Under the pieces are notes generated by a model. That model was not told where the DNA came from and ran no database searches. It saw nothing but the letters and a program-made list of their open reading frames with translations. A program made the translations under genes and the position numbers. This document shows positions 12,130-26,929 of a stretch of DNA of 64,000 nucleotides, in pieces. Within the stretch, counting starts at the first letter, position 1. Every line of letters begins with the position of its first letter. This stretch comes from Helopsaltes ochotensis (lineage: Eukaryota > Chordata > Aves > Passeriformes > Locustellidae). The stretch covers positions 126,455 to 190,454 of the forward strand of contig VXBM01001215.1 of assembly GCA_013400155.1 (NCBI GenBank), written 5' to 3'.

Positions 12130-15100
12130 ACTGAAACTAACATTTATATTTGAAAAAATGATGCAATTTGCGTGCTAGGTAAAACCATGCTAAGCAACCC
12201 AATTCTCCATAGGCCCTATCTGTATTAAACAATTTGAAATAATTACATCATTGGAATAAGTTTCAGTCTAAAAGGTGGCTTTTTCTTACACTGGGTAGCT
12301 GAAAGCTCATTCCAGTGGCAGAATTGAGATCAAACTGAATATTTTGTCAGTGCTTTTGATTTTTCCAAAGTGGTCATTTGGCACAAAACACAAAGAAGTG
12401 GGTGTGCTTTGAGAATGAAATACAGAAGGTGGCAGAGTAGATTAGGGGATGGCTGAAGAGTTGGTAATGAATAGCTGATGATCTGAAGGACATACTCAGA
12501 GAGAAATGCTAATAGTAGCACAGGATAGCAAAAGAGGTGAAAGTATCATCCTTTAAAGGAGACATGAAGAGCAGACTTTCAGTAAACGTAATCAATCATT
12601 TGTATTTGCTTGTCAGGAACACAAATTGTCTGAACATTGAATTGTCTGCTTCAATTCATGCCTGTAGGCTTGAGGTGAGGTCATGATCCACAAGCATTCC
12701 ATTAAGCAGAAGTTTCAATTCATCGTTGTCTCAGCGAACGGAGAAGTTACATCTCATTGTTTCCCCTCCCCCGGTGCAGTTAGCCAGTTCAAGTATCCCT
12801 GTGCAGTGGTGCTCTTTGGACAAGGCTGTGGTGGGAGCAAAACTAGATCACCTTATCCATGGCAGCAGAAACAAAAGTAGCAATGCTTAGGAGAAGGACA
12901 AAATATTTGTATTAAAGGGTCTGACAATTTTCTGATTAAAGAATGAAGTACTGTGCAGTCAGAAGTATTGCCTTGTTGATGGCAATGGGGAAGACTGCAA
13001 GAGAAAGGGAGGCATCTTGTTTATTAGAAGGGCTGCAGGAAGAATACAAACACTTGATTCTGGTAGTCTGCAGCACAGCAATACCAATGAATAAAGCCTC
13101 TTCCAGTAATTTACTGACCTGACAATGCCTTAAAGGCTGGCATTTCTTCCCTTGCTGCATAGCATGTCCCCAGTTCATGTAGCCTATTTCACAAGCTCAT
13201 TATTAAACCTCTGTATAATGTATTGCCATGCTATCTATCCTTTCTAGAGTTTACAGATTCTATTTTCTGCGTGATAAATAATATGGCCATGGGGGGTTTT
13301 TTAAAAGGTGATGTGTTCCAAATTCTCACTGTGCTTCCATCCACCCAAGAAGTCTCCTTTATTATCATAAAAGCTTTCTGCTGAACTATTTCCTTAGCAT
13401 TCCTTATTTTGCTCCATCAGACCATCAGTATCTCTTCTCTCTCCTAGTGTGGTTCTTATACAAATGGTTGATGACATCCCTGGTTATTTAAGAGCAAGAA
13501 AAATGAATGTATATGAAAGAATATGATCAAATGTATCCTGCCATTTGAAACAGCTGGCAGTCCTTGCTGGCAAATTCCTAATTCTCTGCTCTAAATCTGT
13601 TCTTGGCTCTATACCCTCATTCTTCAGATAAGACTTTCACATGCTGGAGTTCTACATATTAACTCATACAAGGGATGATATTCTTACTCATCACAAAGCA
13701 GAATATGGTTTTAAAGCAAAAGTGGTGTGCTGAATATAGACCACAAGTACAGGAGTTATAAAAAGCAGAAGCTTCCGAGAAAGCTGCTACAGGTCTGGCT
13801 TGCATCTTTCCTGGTGGTAATCAAAGACTCGTGCTTCAATTCAAGCAGGAAAAACAACCACTTCCAAATACCATTCCAAAGACACTATGTTAAAACCAGT
13901 ATCCTCTCTGTGATACCCAAAAATTCTACATTTTTCCCAGACTCATAAACCCCAGGCATGATATGGTAGAATTTATTATTAATAAAACAAACCAAACTCT
14001 TCTGCTTCCTGTTTTATTTTCTAAACATGTAATTTTCTCTTTAGAGAAGGCATTTCTGAGATCAAAACCACTCTATATGTTCTCCAATAGATACATCTAA
14101 AAGCCTTTTACCATATCTTCTACACTACAAAGTTCTCAGATCATTAATTCACATTTATTTTAATTAATATATTGGCATTCAATCTGTTAAGAAAAGCACA
14201 AAACAAAGCTTGGGATTTATGTTTAAGTCTTCCGATGATCTTCTTTACCAACATGAAAATAACTATAAATGTGTTACAAAGAGCTGGATTTCAACGTTTT
14301 TTACTCAGAACAGCAGACAAAAGCCTTTTTTTTATACCACTCATAAGAGAAAGTAATTAGAACAGCATTTCAGTTGTCTTCACACTCTAACCACAAATTA
14401 GGAAAAGCTACCAGCAGTCTGATGTTCCTGAACTAGTTGCACAGAGTACCAGCTAAACATAAGGAATGCCTGTAATAGGGAGAGAGGTGGCAAATTCTTT
14501 TCTTAGGAGCAGGTTTAGAAGATTCAGTATCTAAAAGGAGAGTTCTTTGCAGTCCATTTTATTCTAATTTGTTGACATGTTTTCATGTAGAAGTAGCAAA
14601 TGTTGATTGGGACCATGCATGCAAGTGCCAACAACACAAAGCTAGAGTTTGTACGAAAAGCTGTGCAGTATGATGACAATACTGAAAGAAACAGTTACTC
14701 ATTGTCATCCATAGCACTGCTCCTTCTGTTTGCTTGCTACACAGAAGTTCAACCATTCCAGTATTTTTTTTCTCTATGAACATAATTTGCTGCCCCCTCT
14801 TGTTTCCATACATTGTTATATGAAATAACACATGGCATTGATAACACAGTAATTTTTTTTCAAGATTTTCACTGCAGAGAATTGTAGAGTAGAAGATGCA
14901 AAGTTCAGCAGATAAAGTTCTCTTGGCTCATTCTTGATTGGTTCATATCTGGGGAAGATTTTTACATCTTTACAAAGTACATATGGTTTTAAGAAGTCAT
15001 AAAAAGTGGGGTTTTTACCTTCATTTCACGTTATCCTAGATGAAAACCAGAGATCAGAATGGTGCAAATTTTAATAATATTTTTCTTTACCAATTGAAAT

Positions 15101-18100
15101 AAATATCCATATCCATTAATTACCCATATTTATAGAAAAAAATCCTCCCATTGCTCACAGTCTAATCTAAGGGAGTGAAAACAGTAGCTTACAGTCCTTC
15201 GAAGTGATATCTCAGAGATGCATGGAAGTGATTCATAAGGAAGACATTCAACTATAGGGATAACATATTGAGACTATAACTCAATGTGAGTAGAGGAGTG
15301 GAAGCTGAGCATACTGTATCTTCTCTGTTCCAAATAAAGGATTTCCCAAAACCAATCCTGATTTCAAAAGTGAAAACTCCATTAACAGACGCTTTTGATT
15401 ACATCACTTCTGGGTACCCCCCTGGAAAGCTACTCCTAAACTTTTGAAATCCTGACAATATTCTGTAGCATCTACTCTGAATACATTTCCTCTTAAAAAC
15501 ATTTTTGGCAAATTGGCTTGTTCAAAATGGGGAAATAGCCTCTTTTCCAGGAATAATGGCCAACCACTGACTCTAATCTCTTTCTCAGCAGTCAGTGCCA
15601 AGCGTTTTTACGTTCCTTTATAAATCAAAAAATCCAGAAAGCAAAAGACACCTTTAACAGACAACATTGTCATTTTAAGCCAGCAACCAGATGTGACTTT
15701 AAGGCCAAGGAGTCTATGAATTCCCATTGTTAGCTTTTTCTCCTGATACATCCATTTGTATAGCACAGTGAAAACTGATGGATGAAAGCATATCTCCTTA
15801 ACATGCCTACGAGACGACAAAACCCCAAAACATCACAAGTTACACAACACATTAAAAAAATGAAACAAATCCAGAACCCTCTGTCATGCACAGAGTAAGC
15901 AACTAGTTTTCTTGGAAAAATGAATTTTCTGATCTGCTGTTTAGTTTTTCTCCTTTGTACCACTCGTTGGTTTCATGTCATCAATCATTGGATTGTACCT
16001 TCATGTTGCCAAATTTTCAAAGGATTTAGTTCTTATCTAGACAGTAGGAAAGTCAGCTTTCAAGACTCAGTGTCATGTGTAAAGCAAAAAAATCATGGTG
16101 AGTTTTTTAAAGCTCTGAGAACTCTGAGAATTTTCATTTTTACATATGGACTTCAAAAAATAAGCTCATTATTTACTTTTCTTTTAATTTGTCAAACTTT
16201 ATCACTCTAGCTCCAGATTCTTGAAGCTTACAGTCAGTTTTCTCTGATGCTCATTGTATTTTCTCTCTCAAATTCATAAAAAATTGAATATATCTACAGT
16301 CTGATGTAGCAGACAAAGTATATGCCTCATGCACTCAGACTTCCCTTTGCTGAGCATTTGGTAAGCATATTAGGATGAATTTTCCTTTGGGTGTCACTGC
16401 CACATGAAACAGCAGAGTAGTCTAGACACAAAACTTATTGAAGAGAGACAAACTGAGGCTACAGGATCTCTTCCACATTTTACATCAGTGAATCTGTCCA
16501 ACTTTTCCACATTCCAGTAGAGACTGATGTGTTTCTTTTTTACACAATATTGTCCAAACCTGAACTAAGTTTTCTTTAGTAAATATGTATGAGTTGCATT
16601 CTCTAGCCCTGAGAGCAACACAGCCTGATTCCTTCCCAAATAGATAAAAGTATTTTTCCTTCCAGTGGCCGCTAGATTCCAACGGGAGACCACCCTATCC
16701 TCCATAACAAGCCAAGGTATTATTTGAAAGTGCAGCCATTGTTATGGGCTGAAACTCTGCCCAGTAGTTCCACAATATGGAAAACAGCAAGCCAGCAACT
16801 AAGCCTGGCCAGCCTTGCACTACAGACACAGTCAATACACAGGCTGGCAACAGCATCAACATATTATATACTTGGTAGATAAAATTCTACAACTAGGAAA
16901 TCTTTCCATTTTTTTTGAAAGATCACATTATGCAGGAAATAATATTCTGTGCACTCTTAAAATCTGCAACAGTTTTCATTCTCCTATAGTGCAGTTGACA
17001 AGTAATTTTTTTTTTATCATTCTGGATATTAATTTTAGCCATAGTTATAGACAGGAGGGATGCTGTCTTCTCCAGTATCTTTTTGGGTTTTTTCCAATGG
17101 GAACCACCCTTTGAAGCATCTTTCTTTTTAGTTATAGTCATATTCAGCTTAGTCTGGTCCAACGGGCAAACAAATGCTACTTTCTTTTGAAGAGATGATG
17201 GAATTGGTAGCAACCCAACAACAGGGTGTGCCTGCACTGAATATAGTCAGGAAAAGGCACAGAAATAGCCTGCAATTAAAAAGTACACTTAGAAATAAAA
17301 CACCCTGACCATGGTTCTCTTTGGATTCCTCTCATGACTGCATGAAAATTAAAAAAAATTATTGCAGAAGAACTACTACATGAAAACAAAATCATGAATA
17401 GAGGTAAAGGCTATAAACAGGCAGTAAATGAAAAGGGAAACATCAGCAGTTTGGAACATGTAACATTCCTCAGAGGGTTTGTAATGTGGGAAGAAAAAAA
17501 GCATTACAGAACATAAAAATGTCCCCAGTTTGTGTGGAAGTGTCTGGGTTTTACATTCAGTGTAAACCCACCCCAAAAATATTATACATTACAATGATGG
17601 AGAGAGAGACTTGTATATAAATCAGGAGGACAAATACTGTTCTGTTTGTGTGAGCTGTTGCATTCAGTATGATTGTCTTTGTGTGAAGTTCTGAGATGAA
17701 ATCTTCCTGTAAGTTTATCAACTTTACTCTGTGTACATCTAGTGCTCTCATATTGTCATTGTGTTTAAATCTTGCGTATGTCAAACCCCAATTTATCTAT
17801 ATAGACATGGTTTGCTAAATTGCTCAAATTGGTTTACTTTTGCTCTCATTGCTAAAGCTGCTGCAGCTTAATTTAGGATGTTTTCAGATGTTTTCTTTGG
17901 CCATCTTAAAATGAAGCCATAGGGTTATAAATGTTGATTGTCTCACCAGTTGAGGGAGCAGCTGGGGTCCCCATAAAACCATCCACCCTCCGAGGAACAG
18001 ATATGTGCTGTAAGCTTGTGCATAGCACTGGTAGCCCACATTCCATTACTGCCATGGCAGTTCCATCTGCATGGCACTGAGCATGAGGACGTCACCTAAA

Positions 18101-21100
18101 ATCAGCAGAGAGAACTCATACATGGTAAGAATCACAGCTGTGCTAATAATACCAACTCTGCTTTGTAAAATAGCTCTCTCAGGCCTCATGTAACATAAAT
18201 TGAATTGATCTTTCTCCTTCAGTGGCAAGATCTAAACATCTTCGCAAGTAGTGTACTTCTCACAGTTCCTGTCAAGGAAATTCCATCTCACCAATGGGAA
18301 ATATGGAAAGGAGAAATATTTAAATAATATTTTGCAGCTCACAGTGGTCACATATTCCACTTTTAAAGGTCCAGAATCGCTACTGCTAGTGAGCGTGGCT
18401 TGACAAGGTAGTGTCAACAACACACATGAAGAGTAAGATTTGAGGATAAACAATGAGAAATTGTCAGGCATTGACTCTGTCCTAGTCAGTCTCAAATGGA
18501 ATTAAATCTTTCAAGACATCCTCTTTCCACTGTGGGCTTCTCATTCAACTAGTGAAATTAAAATCTGATTAGAAGCTGCAAGTTAGATTCTACCCAAATT
18601 CAACCCGTATGTGCAAGTTGAATGAACTGTCAATTTGGAAAACAAAATGCTACAGGATGAGGAGAATAGAGTATTGAAAAAGTCAGACAATTGAGTGATG
18701 CAAAATAACAGGCACTGTGCTTACGTCAGTTCTGCTGAATCCTTATTCATTAAAGCAAATTGGAATGCCATCGTCATCTTTGCCCAGGTTGTTACACCTG
18801 TCACAGAAGTGTAAAAATCAATTCCAAACTAATTGACACTTAGGGGAGAAGAGGCTGGCAGCCAGTTTTCCAATATGAGGGAGCAGAAGGGCAGAAGAGC
18901 AACTGTAGGTCAGAGATGGAGAAACTATTTCTTATGCAGTGCCTGGGCAGGGCAAAAAGCTTTAAATTGCAGTTAAAAAGTCAATCCTCTAAGATGAATC
19001 TTGTCTTCATGGCCATAAAATATTTCTCCATTGTGAGCAGTGAATGTGGTTTTGCTCAGTTTAAATGTCAGCAATCACACCCTTTGCTATTCTTTTTCCT
19101 GCCTGCCTTTACTCATTAAATTAAGGAGACTTCTAGTAAATGCACATCTAACAAGCCTTGCCATAAGCAAATCTGCAATCTGTACATTTGAATAGCTTCC
19201 TCTGCAGCAAGAAACACTGAATCAAGGAATCTGGCTGCAGTGAAAGAAAATTAATATTCTATCTTCAACAGTATTCTTTTAGTGATTGTCTTACTGGTCT
19301 TTGTGTTGCATTCAAATGATTTTATCAAATAGCTGCACACACAAGTAAATACTGAAGAAGCTTAATGAGAAAAAACAATCATCAAAGAATGAAAATTTTA
19401 TTGGAAGAAAACCTGAAAATAATAAACATTCAGGTAAAAACCTTCAGGATGAAATCCTAAAGTAATGTAGTTCTGTACCAATGTAAAAGCAGTTTCATCT
19501 CAATCTAATCCAATTACATAGATGCTAAAGTTAAATATAAACTCCTGAAAAAATAATCCCTGAAGATGGCAATTAAGGAAGGTGTTTTTCATGGTTCCTG
19601 GATAGGAATTTTTTTTTTCTCTTTTCTTAGAGAAATTGAAAGGGCTCTATAGAAAAGCTGATAAAAAACTGTGAAACCAATGGAAAAACCACTCAGTGTT
19701 AACCTATCTCTACTCTCTACAGTGTTTACCTTCCATTTCAATGGGGATAGAGGGGCACAGGTATTAAGTACTATGGATGAATCGAATCCTGAAGCTTCAG
19801 ATTGTCAATTCCATGTTTTGAATTAAAAAAAACCAAGAACCTTAATGCACATATCTATTTTTCTTACAAACTTCAGCTAGTTTTTAATTTCAGGTTACTT
19901 TACCTTGCTTTTCTTAAACCTCTGACAAGGTTCTAATTATACACTCAATTATGCTGGCTTTCTTCTGTGAAGAGTTGAGTTACTCGAAGTTTGTCTGCAC
20001 ACTAAAAATCATAATTGACTTTATTTCACAGCCTTAAAAGCAAGATGGCAATATAGATTTTCTTTTCTTATCTTCTACTAGCACTCCCTAAACATTCACA
20101 ACTGAATATTTTTTGACCTGCATCATATAAAATATATTTTTTCATCAGAACAATGAAGCAACACTGGCACACAGCTACTGAACTGCACAGTGTTTACTGA
20201 AAGTAGGGCTATCACTTAGACACTGGCAATAAAGTAAAACAAGGAACATTTATGCGGTCTATGAAAAGGTTTTATAATGACATTAAAGGAGAGTAAAATT
20301 TTTAAAAACACTACCAGATCTCCATTAGTGTCTTACTGAAAATCCTGAACAGTTTGTCTCTCTGCCAGGAATTTAGGCCCTATATTGAACGCACTTGGCT
20401 TCATTACAGTGCACTGTGGTTTTTCAACTATCACCTGAAACAACATCTGTGTTTACCTGATAAACCAGATATAAGACATAGATTTTTCTATTAAAGGAGC
20501 CTTTTCAGTGAAACAAACTATCCCTTATTTCTAGAATTGAAGACAACATAAAAGAGTCCATAGCACATCTCCATAAAAAGTACTGCTGTTCCACAACAGG
20601 ATTATCTAATAGCATAATTACAGAAAGTGCTGTTTACAAATGTCCAACATTTCTCATTTTATACTGAGTAAATAATAAAACAAGGCTAGAAGAATTTTTT
20701 CTTTTTTACTCTAATTATAACTACTTTTATTCACATGTTTCAAAATTTCCCCAGAAACAGAAAACACAGCTAGCAATTTTGGGATGTTATCCAAATGTAC
20801 ATCAATTTACTCAAGTTGATTTTGTGATAATATTGCAGCAGTATGCAGTAGCCTGAAAGTGTAAATATGTTTTAAGTTTTGAACCCTCCAATATGACACC
20901 TGTCAGAGTAACCCGGGAAGTCCTAGCTTCAATTCCATTGCCTATACACAAGCCCAAATGCTCCAGTCTGCAGGGTAAACCAAGATCTTTCAAAAGAAAG
21001 ATGCAGAAGATTCACATCCTCTATGGATATAACACCACAATAATGTTGCAATTATGATATTTTGCATTGCGGTTCTTGGCTGGAGTCTTCAGGTCATGTT

Positions 21101-23397
21101 TCTTGGAAGCACAGAAGAGGTGGAAGGATGTTATTTAATTTTTCATGGAGGAGACAAATGAACTTTGAATTGAGATGTCTTGTTTCCTTTTCTGGAAGCA
21201 CTAGTGTTTCTTCTCATATGTAAAATGACTTCCAATATAAGAAATGGAAGACAGCTGCCAAAATACCAAGAGAATGATGTTATAAGTTTTCTCAGGAACT
21301 CTGCTCATTCTCTGAAGCTTGCATTTGGAGAAACTAATTATTATCATCTTTATCTGAAGCATCCACTTTACATAAAGAAGGAATGAACACCATAACTCAC
21401 CAGAAGGCTTTGTGCTTTTATAACTTGAAAATTTGCTTCTAAGCTACCAGCTCAGTTTTTCAAGGACTCCTTTGACTCAAAGAATGTTTTCAGCAGAGGT
21501 ACAAAAGTGCATGAATAGATTCTTTGCAAATGTCTACTGGATAAATTTCCATGCAAAAAGGCACCTTTCTCCACAATTGCTATTATAATTGGAGACAATG
21601 AATTTAAAAGGCCTTTTCATATGTGACCAATTGCATTGATCTTTCCCAACACAAAAATCATGCCATTTGCAAAAAGAAGTTACTAAAACTCACAGAAATA
21701 GCAGCCAAGTGAGCAGTGCCACACACATTTGAAATGTTTTGTCGTGGGGGTAGCTATTTTTAACAGATATTAATTATTTGATTTGAAAGACTTAATAAAA
21801 CATTGAAATAAATGGAGCAAGAAGTATGAAGAAAATAAATAAATTAAGGAGCATGCCATTCATATCTAGAAAATGTTGGAGCCATTTTTGGAGAGCTTCT
21901 AAGGGAGAAAAGTAAAGAAAAATCAGCTCACAAAACACTGCACACTTGGATGAGCTAGGCTTAGAGATCCAATATCCACTGAGCTCATTACTATCCATAT
22001 TTCAATTTTGTGATGGTTTGGAGGAGATTTATAAACAATTCCAAGATAATTTAATTTTTAAAAATAACTCTAGCACTCTCTTTACAGTTCTTTTTTTAAA
22101 AAAGTTCTTTTTTATCTTTGAAAACAAACCAAAAGGTAAGTCCAAAATATGACGTATGTATTTCATCTAACCGACAGGAATCAACAGACTTTTTTCAAGA
22201 CAAAAAATATTATTTTTCACAGACCTCATGTCAAGTTGATTTTTATTTAAGCTCACAAATATCAACTGTCCTTTCCAACATTTGGAAGAAACATCTCTTT
22301 TCAAACACAGGGTCTGGTTTCTGTTATTGAAATAGCACACTTTGGCTGAGCCATAGACTGGGTCAGCCCTCTGAGCAGCACAGATACTGCCTGGGGGTTC
22401 CCAGGCCAGGTGTCACCACTGCACTAATTTCAGTGAAAGAAGTAACTCTTTGAGAAAAAGCAGAGAAGCAAAAATGTATTTGTTTTCTCTGTACAGCCAG
22501 GCCCAGCATACTTTTTAGAGCTGAGGATGATATGTTATAGTTAGCAATTTTCTTTTTCATCCATGCAGTTTCACATTGTGAGGTGTGGAGAGGTGGCCAC
22601 CATGTCTCTCTCTGTCCATGCAAGCCTTCAGGAGCTTGTGTGCTGGCTACTGCTGTGTTTGGAGCTTCTACACAGTGTACAGAAGTACCTGATCTAGGAA
22701 TACCTTCATCTGGACAGGGGTTTTGTGAGACAGCTCATCTGAGGCTGACCTGCAGGGTCAAATGCTAACATGTAAGGTCACCATAACTGACCTTTCTCTT
22801 TCAGCCTGTATCTTTACTAGGAAACCAGGCAGAGCCAAGCATTATTTTTGCTCCTGACGCCAGCTAGTACAGTCCAGAAATACACTCGTTAAACCACGTG
22901 AACCACATAAGTCCTCTTATCAACATCCAAACTGCAATTTGGAAATGGTCTTGGAAAGCTGGAAATTGTGAGAATGTTACCCAGGGTAAAGCTAGGCTGA
23001 AGACAATACAAAAAGTAGATTTAAAGACATTTGCATTACCATACAGAGGCCAGAACCCTGGTGCTGCTAAAATCACTAGACAAGACCTAGACTCTCTGTG
23101 CACAGAGGGATATATGCTTGAGTTAATATTTTTGTGTCGACTGTGTGCACTAGATATGACTATGAATTTGAGAACAAGATCACACCTGTTCATGGCTGAC
23201 ACTGTAGACATAACATATTAACCTAAAAACATATTGTGGACAAGATCTCTCTATTCCTTTTAGTAAGTTTTGCATCAGCACTTCAGAGTGAAATCTGCAT
23301 GGGTAAGGGGCTTAAAACAGAAAATCCTTTCGTGTATTTAGAGGTTTGGGTAAAAAACCAAATCTTCCCTTCTTTGTTGCTCCAGGATAGCCACAGT

Positions 23398-23681
23398 GAA
23401 AGAAGGAAAAGAAGGAAAAGATGGAAAAGAAGGAAAGAAAGAAAAGAAGGAAAGAAAGAAGGAAAGAAAAGGAAGAAAGAAGGAAAGAAAAGAAAGAAGG
23501 AAAGAAAAGAAGGAGAGAAAGAAGGAAAGAAATAAGGAGAGAAAGGAGAGAAAAAAGGAAAGAAAGAAGGAAAGAAAAAGAAAGAAAGAGGGAAAGAAAA
23601 GAAAGAAAAGAAAAGAAAAAGAGGGAAGGAAAGCAAGAAAGAAAGAAAGAAAGAAAGAAAAAGAAGGAAAGAAAGAGAAAA
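23398..23681 (+). repeat. 284-base polypurine tract (GGAAAGAAA-like)
   Basis: The plus strand is purine only, except for T at 23422, T at 23533 and C at 23634. The words are variants of GGAAAGAAA and GAAAG, and become a clean (GAAA)n near 23636-23660. Both strands give long open frames here (Lys/Glu/Arg-rich on plus, Phe/Ser/Leu-rich on minus). These are by-products of composition, not genes. A tract this long can form intramolecular triplexes and often varies in length. Confidence 0.97.
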
Positions 23682-26600
23682 CAGAATGTCCACCTCCTAG
23701 CTTCTAACCTAACAGAAAACTTTGTGCTCCAGTGGAGGCACAAAGAGTGTCTTCAGTCATACTGCGTGTGCCCTCCTGCAGTATATCTCTACACCCTGTA
23801 TTTTGTCCTTTTCCTTTTTACTTTTTTGATTCTCATCAGAAGAAAGTACATATAATGCCTTTCACTTCCCACCTTCTTGCACCCTAAGTATTCTTTTTTT
23901 TTTGCTCTGAGCAGTGGTTCTGCAACAGAAGAGCAAGATCCCTTCTGGCCTCATTCTTAGATTTCTTGCAGAGCTGGTTGCCTTCTCTGCTCAAGAGTCT
24001 GACATGAATTTAATCCTTTCCCCAGATTTTGTCCCCACTTTTCAAAATCATTTCTGGAGAGTGTATCTGTTTTTCTCAAGAATAATTCCTGCATGCTGAA
24101 GTCACAAGTACAACAAATGATCCTGTCTTTCAGCTAAGGAATTTTCAAATCCTTCCAAAGTTACATGAAAATATCAGATATCCCTGCTCTGAAATGTGCT
24201 TTGGTTGCCCCTCTAGTTCTTGGCCACAGGTAAAGTAAACTAGTCTCATTTTAAGGCTTAGTTTGTCTTAGGTCACAGTTTACATGAAATTACCTTATCA
24301 GTTGTTCCAATGACTTTGTTATTACTGGCAATCATGCTTTATTCACTTCTCACATCTCATCTACCTCATGAAATAGTGAAAGCAATATTTGTCTGTTTTT
24401 TCTTCTCTAATCTCCAGCTATGCTAAAGCCTGTAAGATCTGAATACAGATAGAGTTCTGGCTCCCATTGTTTTCCTGATTTTACAAGGTCGAGAAATTCA
24501 TAATTCCTACTGGCTGTTTCCTGTGTATTGTCTTTTCCCTTTTCTTCCACTTCTTCATGCTCCTTTCTCTGCTGTGGATCTTGATCATCCAACCACCATT
24601 TCAGCTTGGAATGTGAGGGGCAATTTCAAAGGGTGAAGGGCCATTCCCATGCATTTCGTATGGATTCAGATTAATTGACTGGATTCTCTCCTTCTGGATG
24701 TCCAAAACTCTTGCTAGAGCAGTTAAGTTAGTGAAGACTCTAGTGTTCCCTCTCTCTGCCCAGAGGACCTTCTTCATGATACACAGTTACTATCAAGGCT
24801 GCTCTATTTTCCCAGATCTGGCTGAACTCAAACCAGAACATTGAAATTCAGAGGGAGGAAAAATACACATGCACAATTAAGTCAAGCTAGAACCTGAAAT
24901 CCCTGGCAGAGGGGCTTCACTTGCAGGAGCATGCAATACAAAATCTTCCTTTCTGGAGCCTCCAATCCTCCTTTCTGTCTAAAAGCAGAAATGGGGTGTG
25001 ACTAAGGGATGGGCTCTACTGGTCAGAGGCAGCAGCGGGGTTATGCCTCAGACTGCCCCTCACTCCATGAAGCTACATTGCATTGTTTTGCACTGTCCAC
25101 TGGAAAATATGCACTCTCAGCTCCATGGAAAACAAAGGTCTGTGGGAGGTCATGCAAAGCCTCATGGAATTTTCTGTTTTGCTAATCCGGTTGGTGAATC
25201 ACTCTGACTGCTTGCTTAATCTTACCTTCATTGTGTTATTTATCCTCAGCTTCAGGCAGCAGATGGGTGTCATCATTTGTGTGCCAGGCTGCCATGCTAA
25301 CACTGGCCATATTGATATACCCTCTAAACAATATGGTTTTAAGGACTAACGCCCTACACTGCACCAAAATGTCTTGATGGGGAGGGTTTGGCCATCTTTT
25401 CACTGGTGTGTGATACAACACAGTTCACACAAGTACTGCACATATCACAAACAGGGAACCTTCAGGATAATCAAAACATGATTAGCAATTAAAATATGCC
25501 CAGCCTCATCCTGTATTTTCTCCTTTCTCAGACAAATAGCTGTCATTTAAGGTAAGGTCCTACAATGGCTTTATCAAACACAAAAACAGTCCCATAACCT
25601 GTTCTCTCTAGCATGCTGATTGCAGATTTGATAATTGGGCAGGACTAAAGAATTGGAGTGCAGCTGTTATTTGCTTTTTAAATGTCTCAGGGGAAAAGAT
25701 ACAAGCACAGAGACACACAGACACACACAGACACCCACAGATACACACACATAATTTAAGCTACTCATTAATCTAAGGAGATGTTCTCTGTTTGATGGGT
25801 TGCACTGCAGTCTGAGCCAGGCAATGCAAAAAATCTTTTCTTGCCTGAGTAACTTGAGAGAAAAAATTTCAAGTACTCAGTTAAAAATTACTGCATCTCC
25901 ACATTAGGCATAACTACTATAGATTTTGATGCAAAAAACATGGAGAATCCTTTCCTTTTTCCATTGACTAGTAGGGTGTTTCAAATTACAGTACTGTGCC
26001 AGGTCTATGTTTTTCCCTCTATTAGAGGCAGTTCTTGCTGTTGAGACACCTCCCAGATAGATTTCAAAAGTCTTTGGCAAATATCTATATTTTTTGGGCC
26101 CACAAACTACAAAACTCATTTTCATGACGGACAACTGAGTTTAAAACTCATTTTCTTCATTACTCCCCGCTGTATAAGCTTCTGAAAGTCTTACAGTCAA
26201 GAAATGTTCATGAAACCAAACAATACTCTGGAGAACACATTGTTGTATCGATTCCACTTGAAACTAGAAACCAGGCAAGTGAAAACTCTCCAGATGCCCG
26301 GCAGTAAACAGTCTGATTAAAATCTGCTTTTCCCATTAGATATCCACTACCCTTAATCATGCCAGTTCTGTTTGCAGAGCATGGTGACCCAGTAAAAAAT
26401 CCACAGGCAGATTACTTGACTATTTTGATGTACTGAATGACATATCAAACTGATAACTCCAGCCTTTGTCACCTTCAAATGTCATCAAGAAAATTGCAAT
26501 ACCATGAGGTATCATTTGTCAAAGATATTGAGAAGGATTATAGAGCTGTCAACCAACACTGAAATTTGCAGATTTCATACCAGCCTTACTCTTTTACTCC

Positions 26601-26929
26601 TGTTACATCTATGTCACCATAGTGACGCAAGAAATGCAAGTTATGACTTTCTCCTGGGCATTTCTCACACAAACAAAAATTGCAACATATAAAACCACAG
26701 GTTTCCTGATGCAACCTATGAAGAGTTTTTCAAATCAGAGTGTTGCTACAGTTTGAACTCCACAGTCAGCAATGTGGAGTTTTCTAACTCTGACAGTACA
26801 CACCATCTGGTCTAACCATGTGCAGGACAAATCACGTAAGGTCTTTTTCTTTATGGATGTCATTGGAGAACTGCCTTTTTCAGAGATTTCCAAGTCCTGA
26901 CTAAACTTAGGCTAGGTATGATAAATTCT
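23682..26929. other. Unique DNA, no gene seen
   Basis: No open frame here passes about 90 codons. A CA-rich patch lies at 25701-25753. The rest shows no repeat family or exon I can recognise. Confidence 0.6.
25701..25753. repeat. Imperfect (CA)n tract
   Basis: ACAC and ACAG words alternate with a few interruptions (GAG, CCC, GAT). It is an old, interrupted CA dinucleotide repeat. Confidence 0.85.

Larger units (their letters stand above)
8536..23397. other. Unique AT-rich DNA, no gene seen
   Basis: Nearly 15 kb without a recognisable exon. No open frame exceeds 115 codons, and none has a family signature. Minor contents are a (CAA)5 at 10015-10029, an A/C-rich patch at 12082-12129, and scattered A or T runs. 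GGAATCACAGAAT at 10811-10823 resembles a CR1 tail in antisense but the match does not continue. No RNA gene or clear promoter was seen. Confidence 0.6.

Noticed and set aside
23283..23855. Long open frames of 99-144 codons on both strands (Lys/Glu/Arg-rich on plus, Phe/Ser/Leu-rich on minus)
   Set aside because: They arise because a polypurine tract contains few stop codons in any frame. No start context, domain or non-repetitive body supports a protein.
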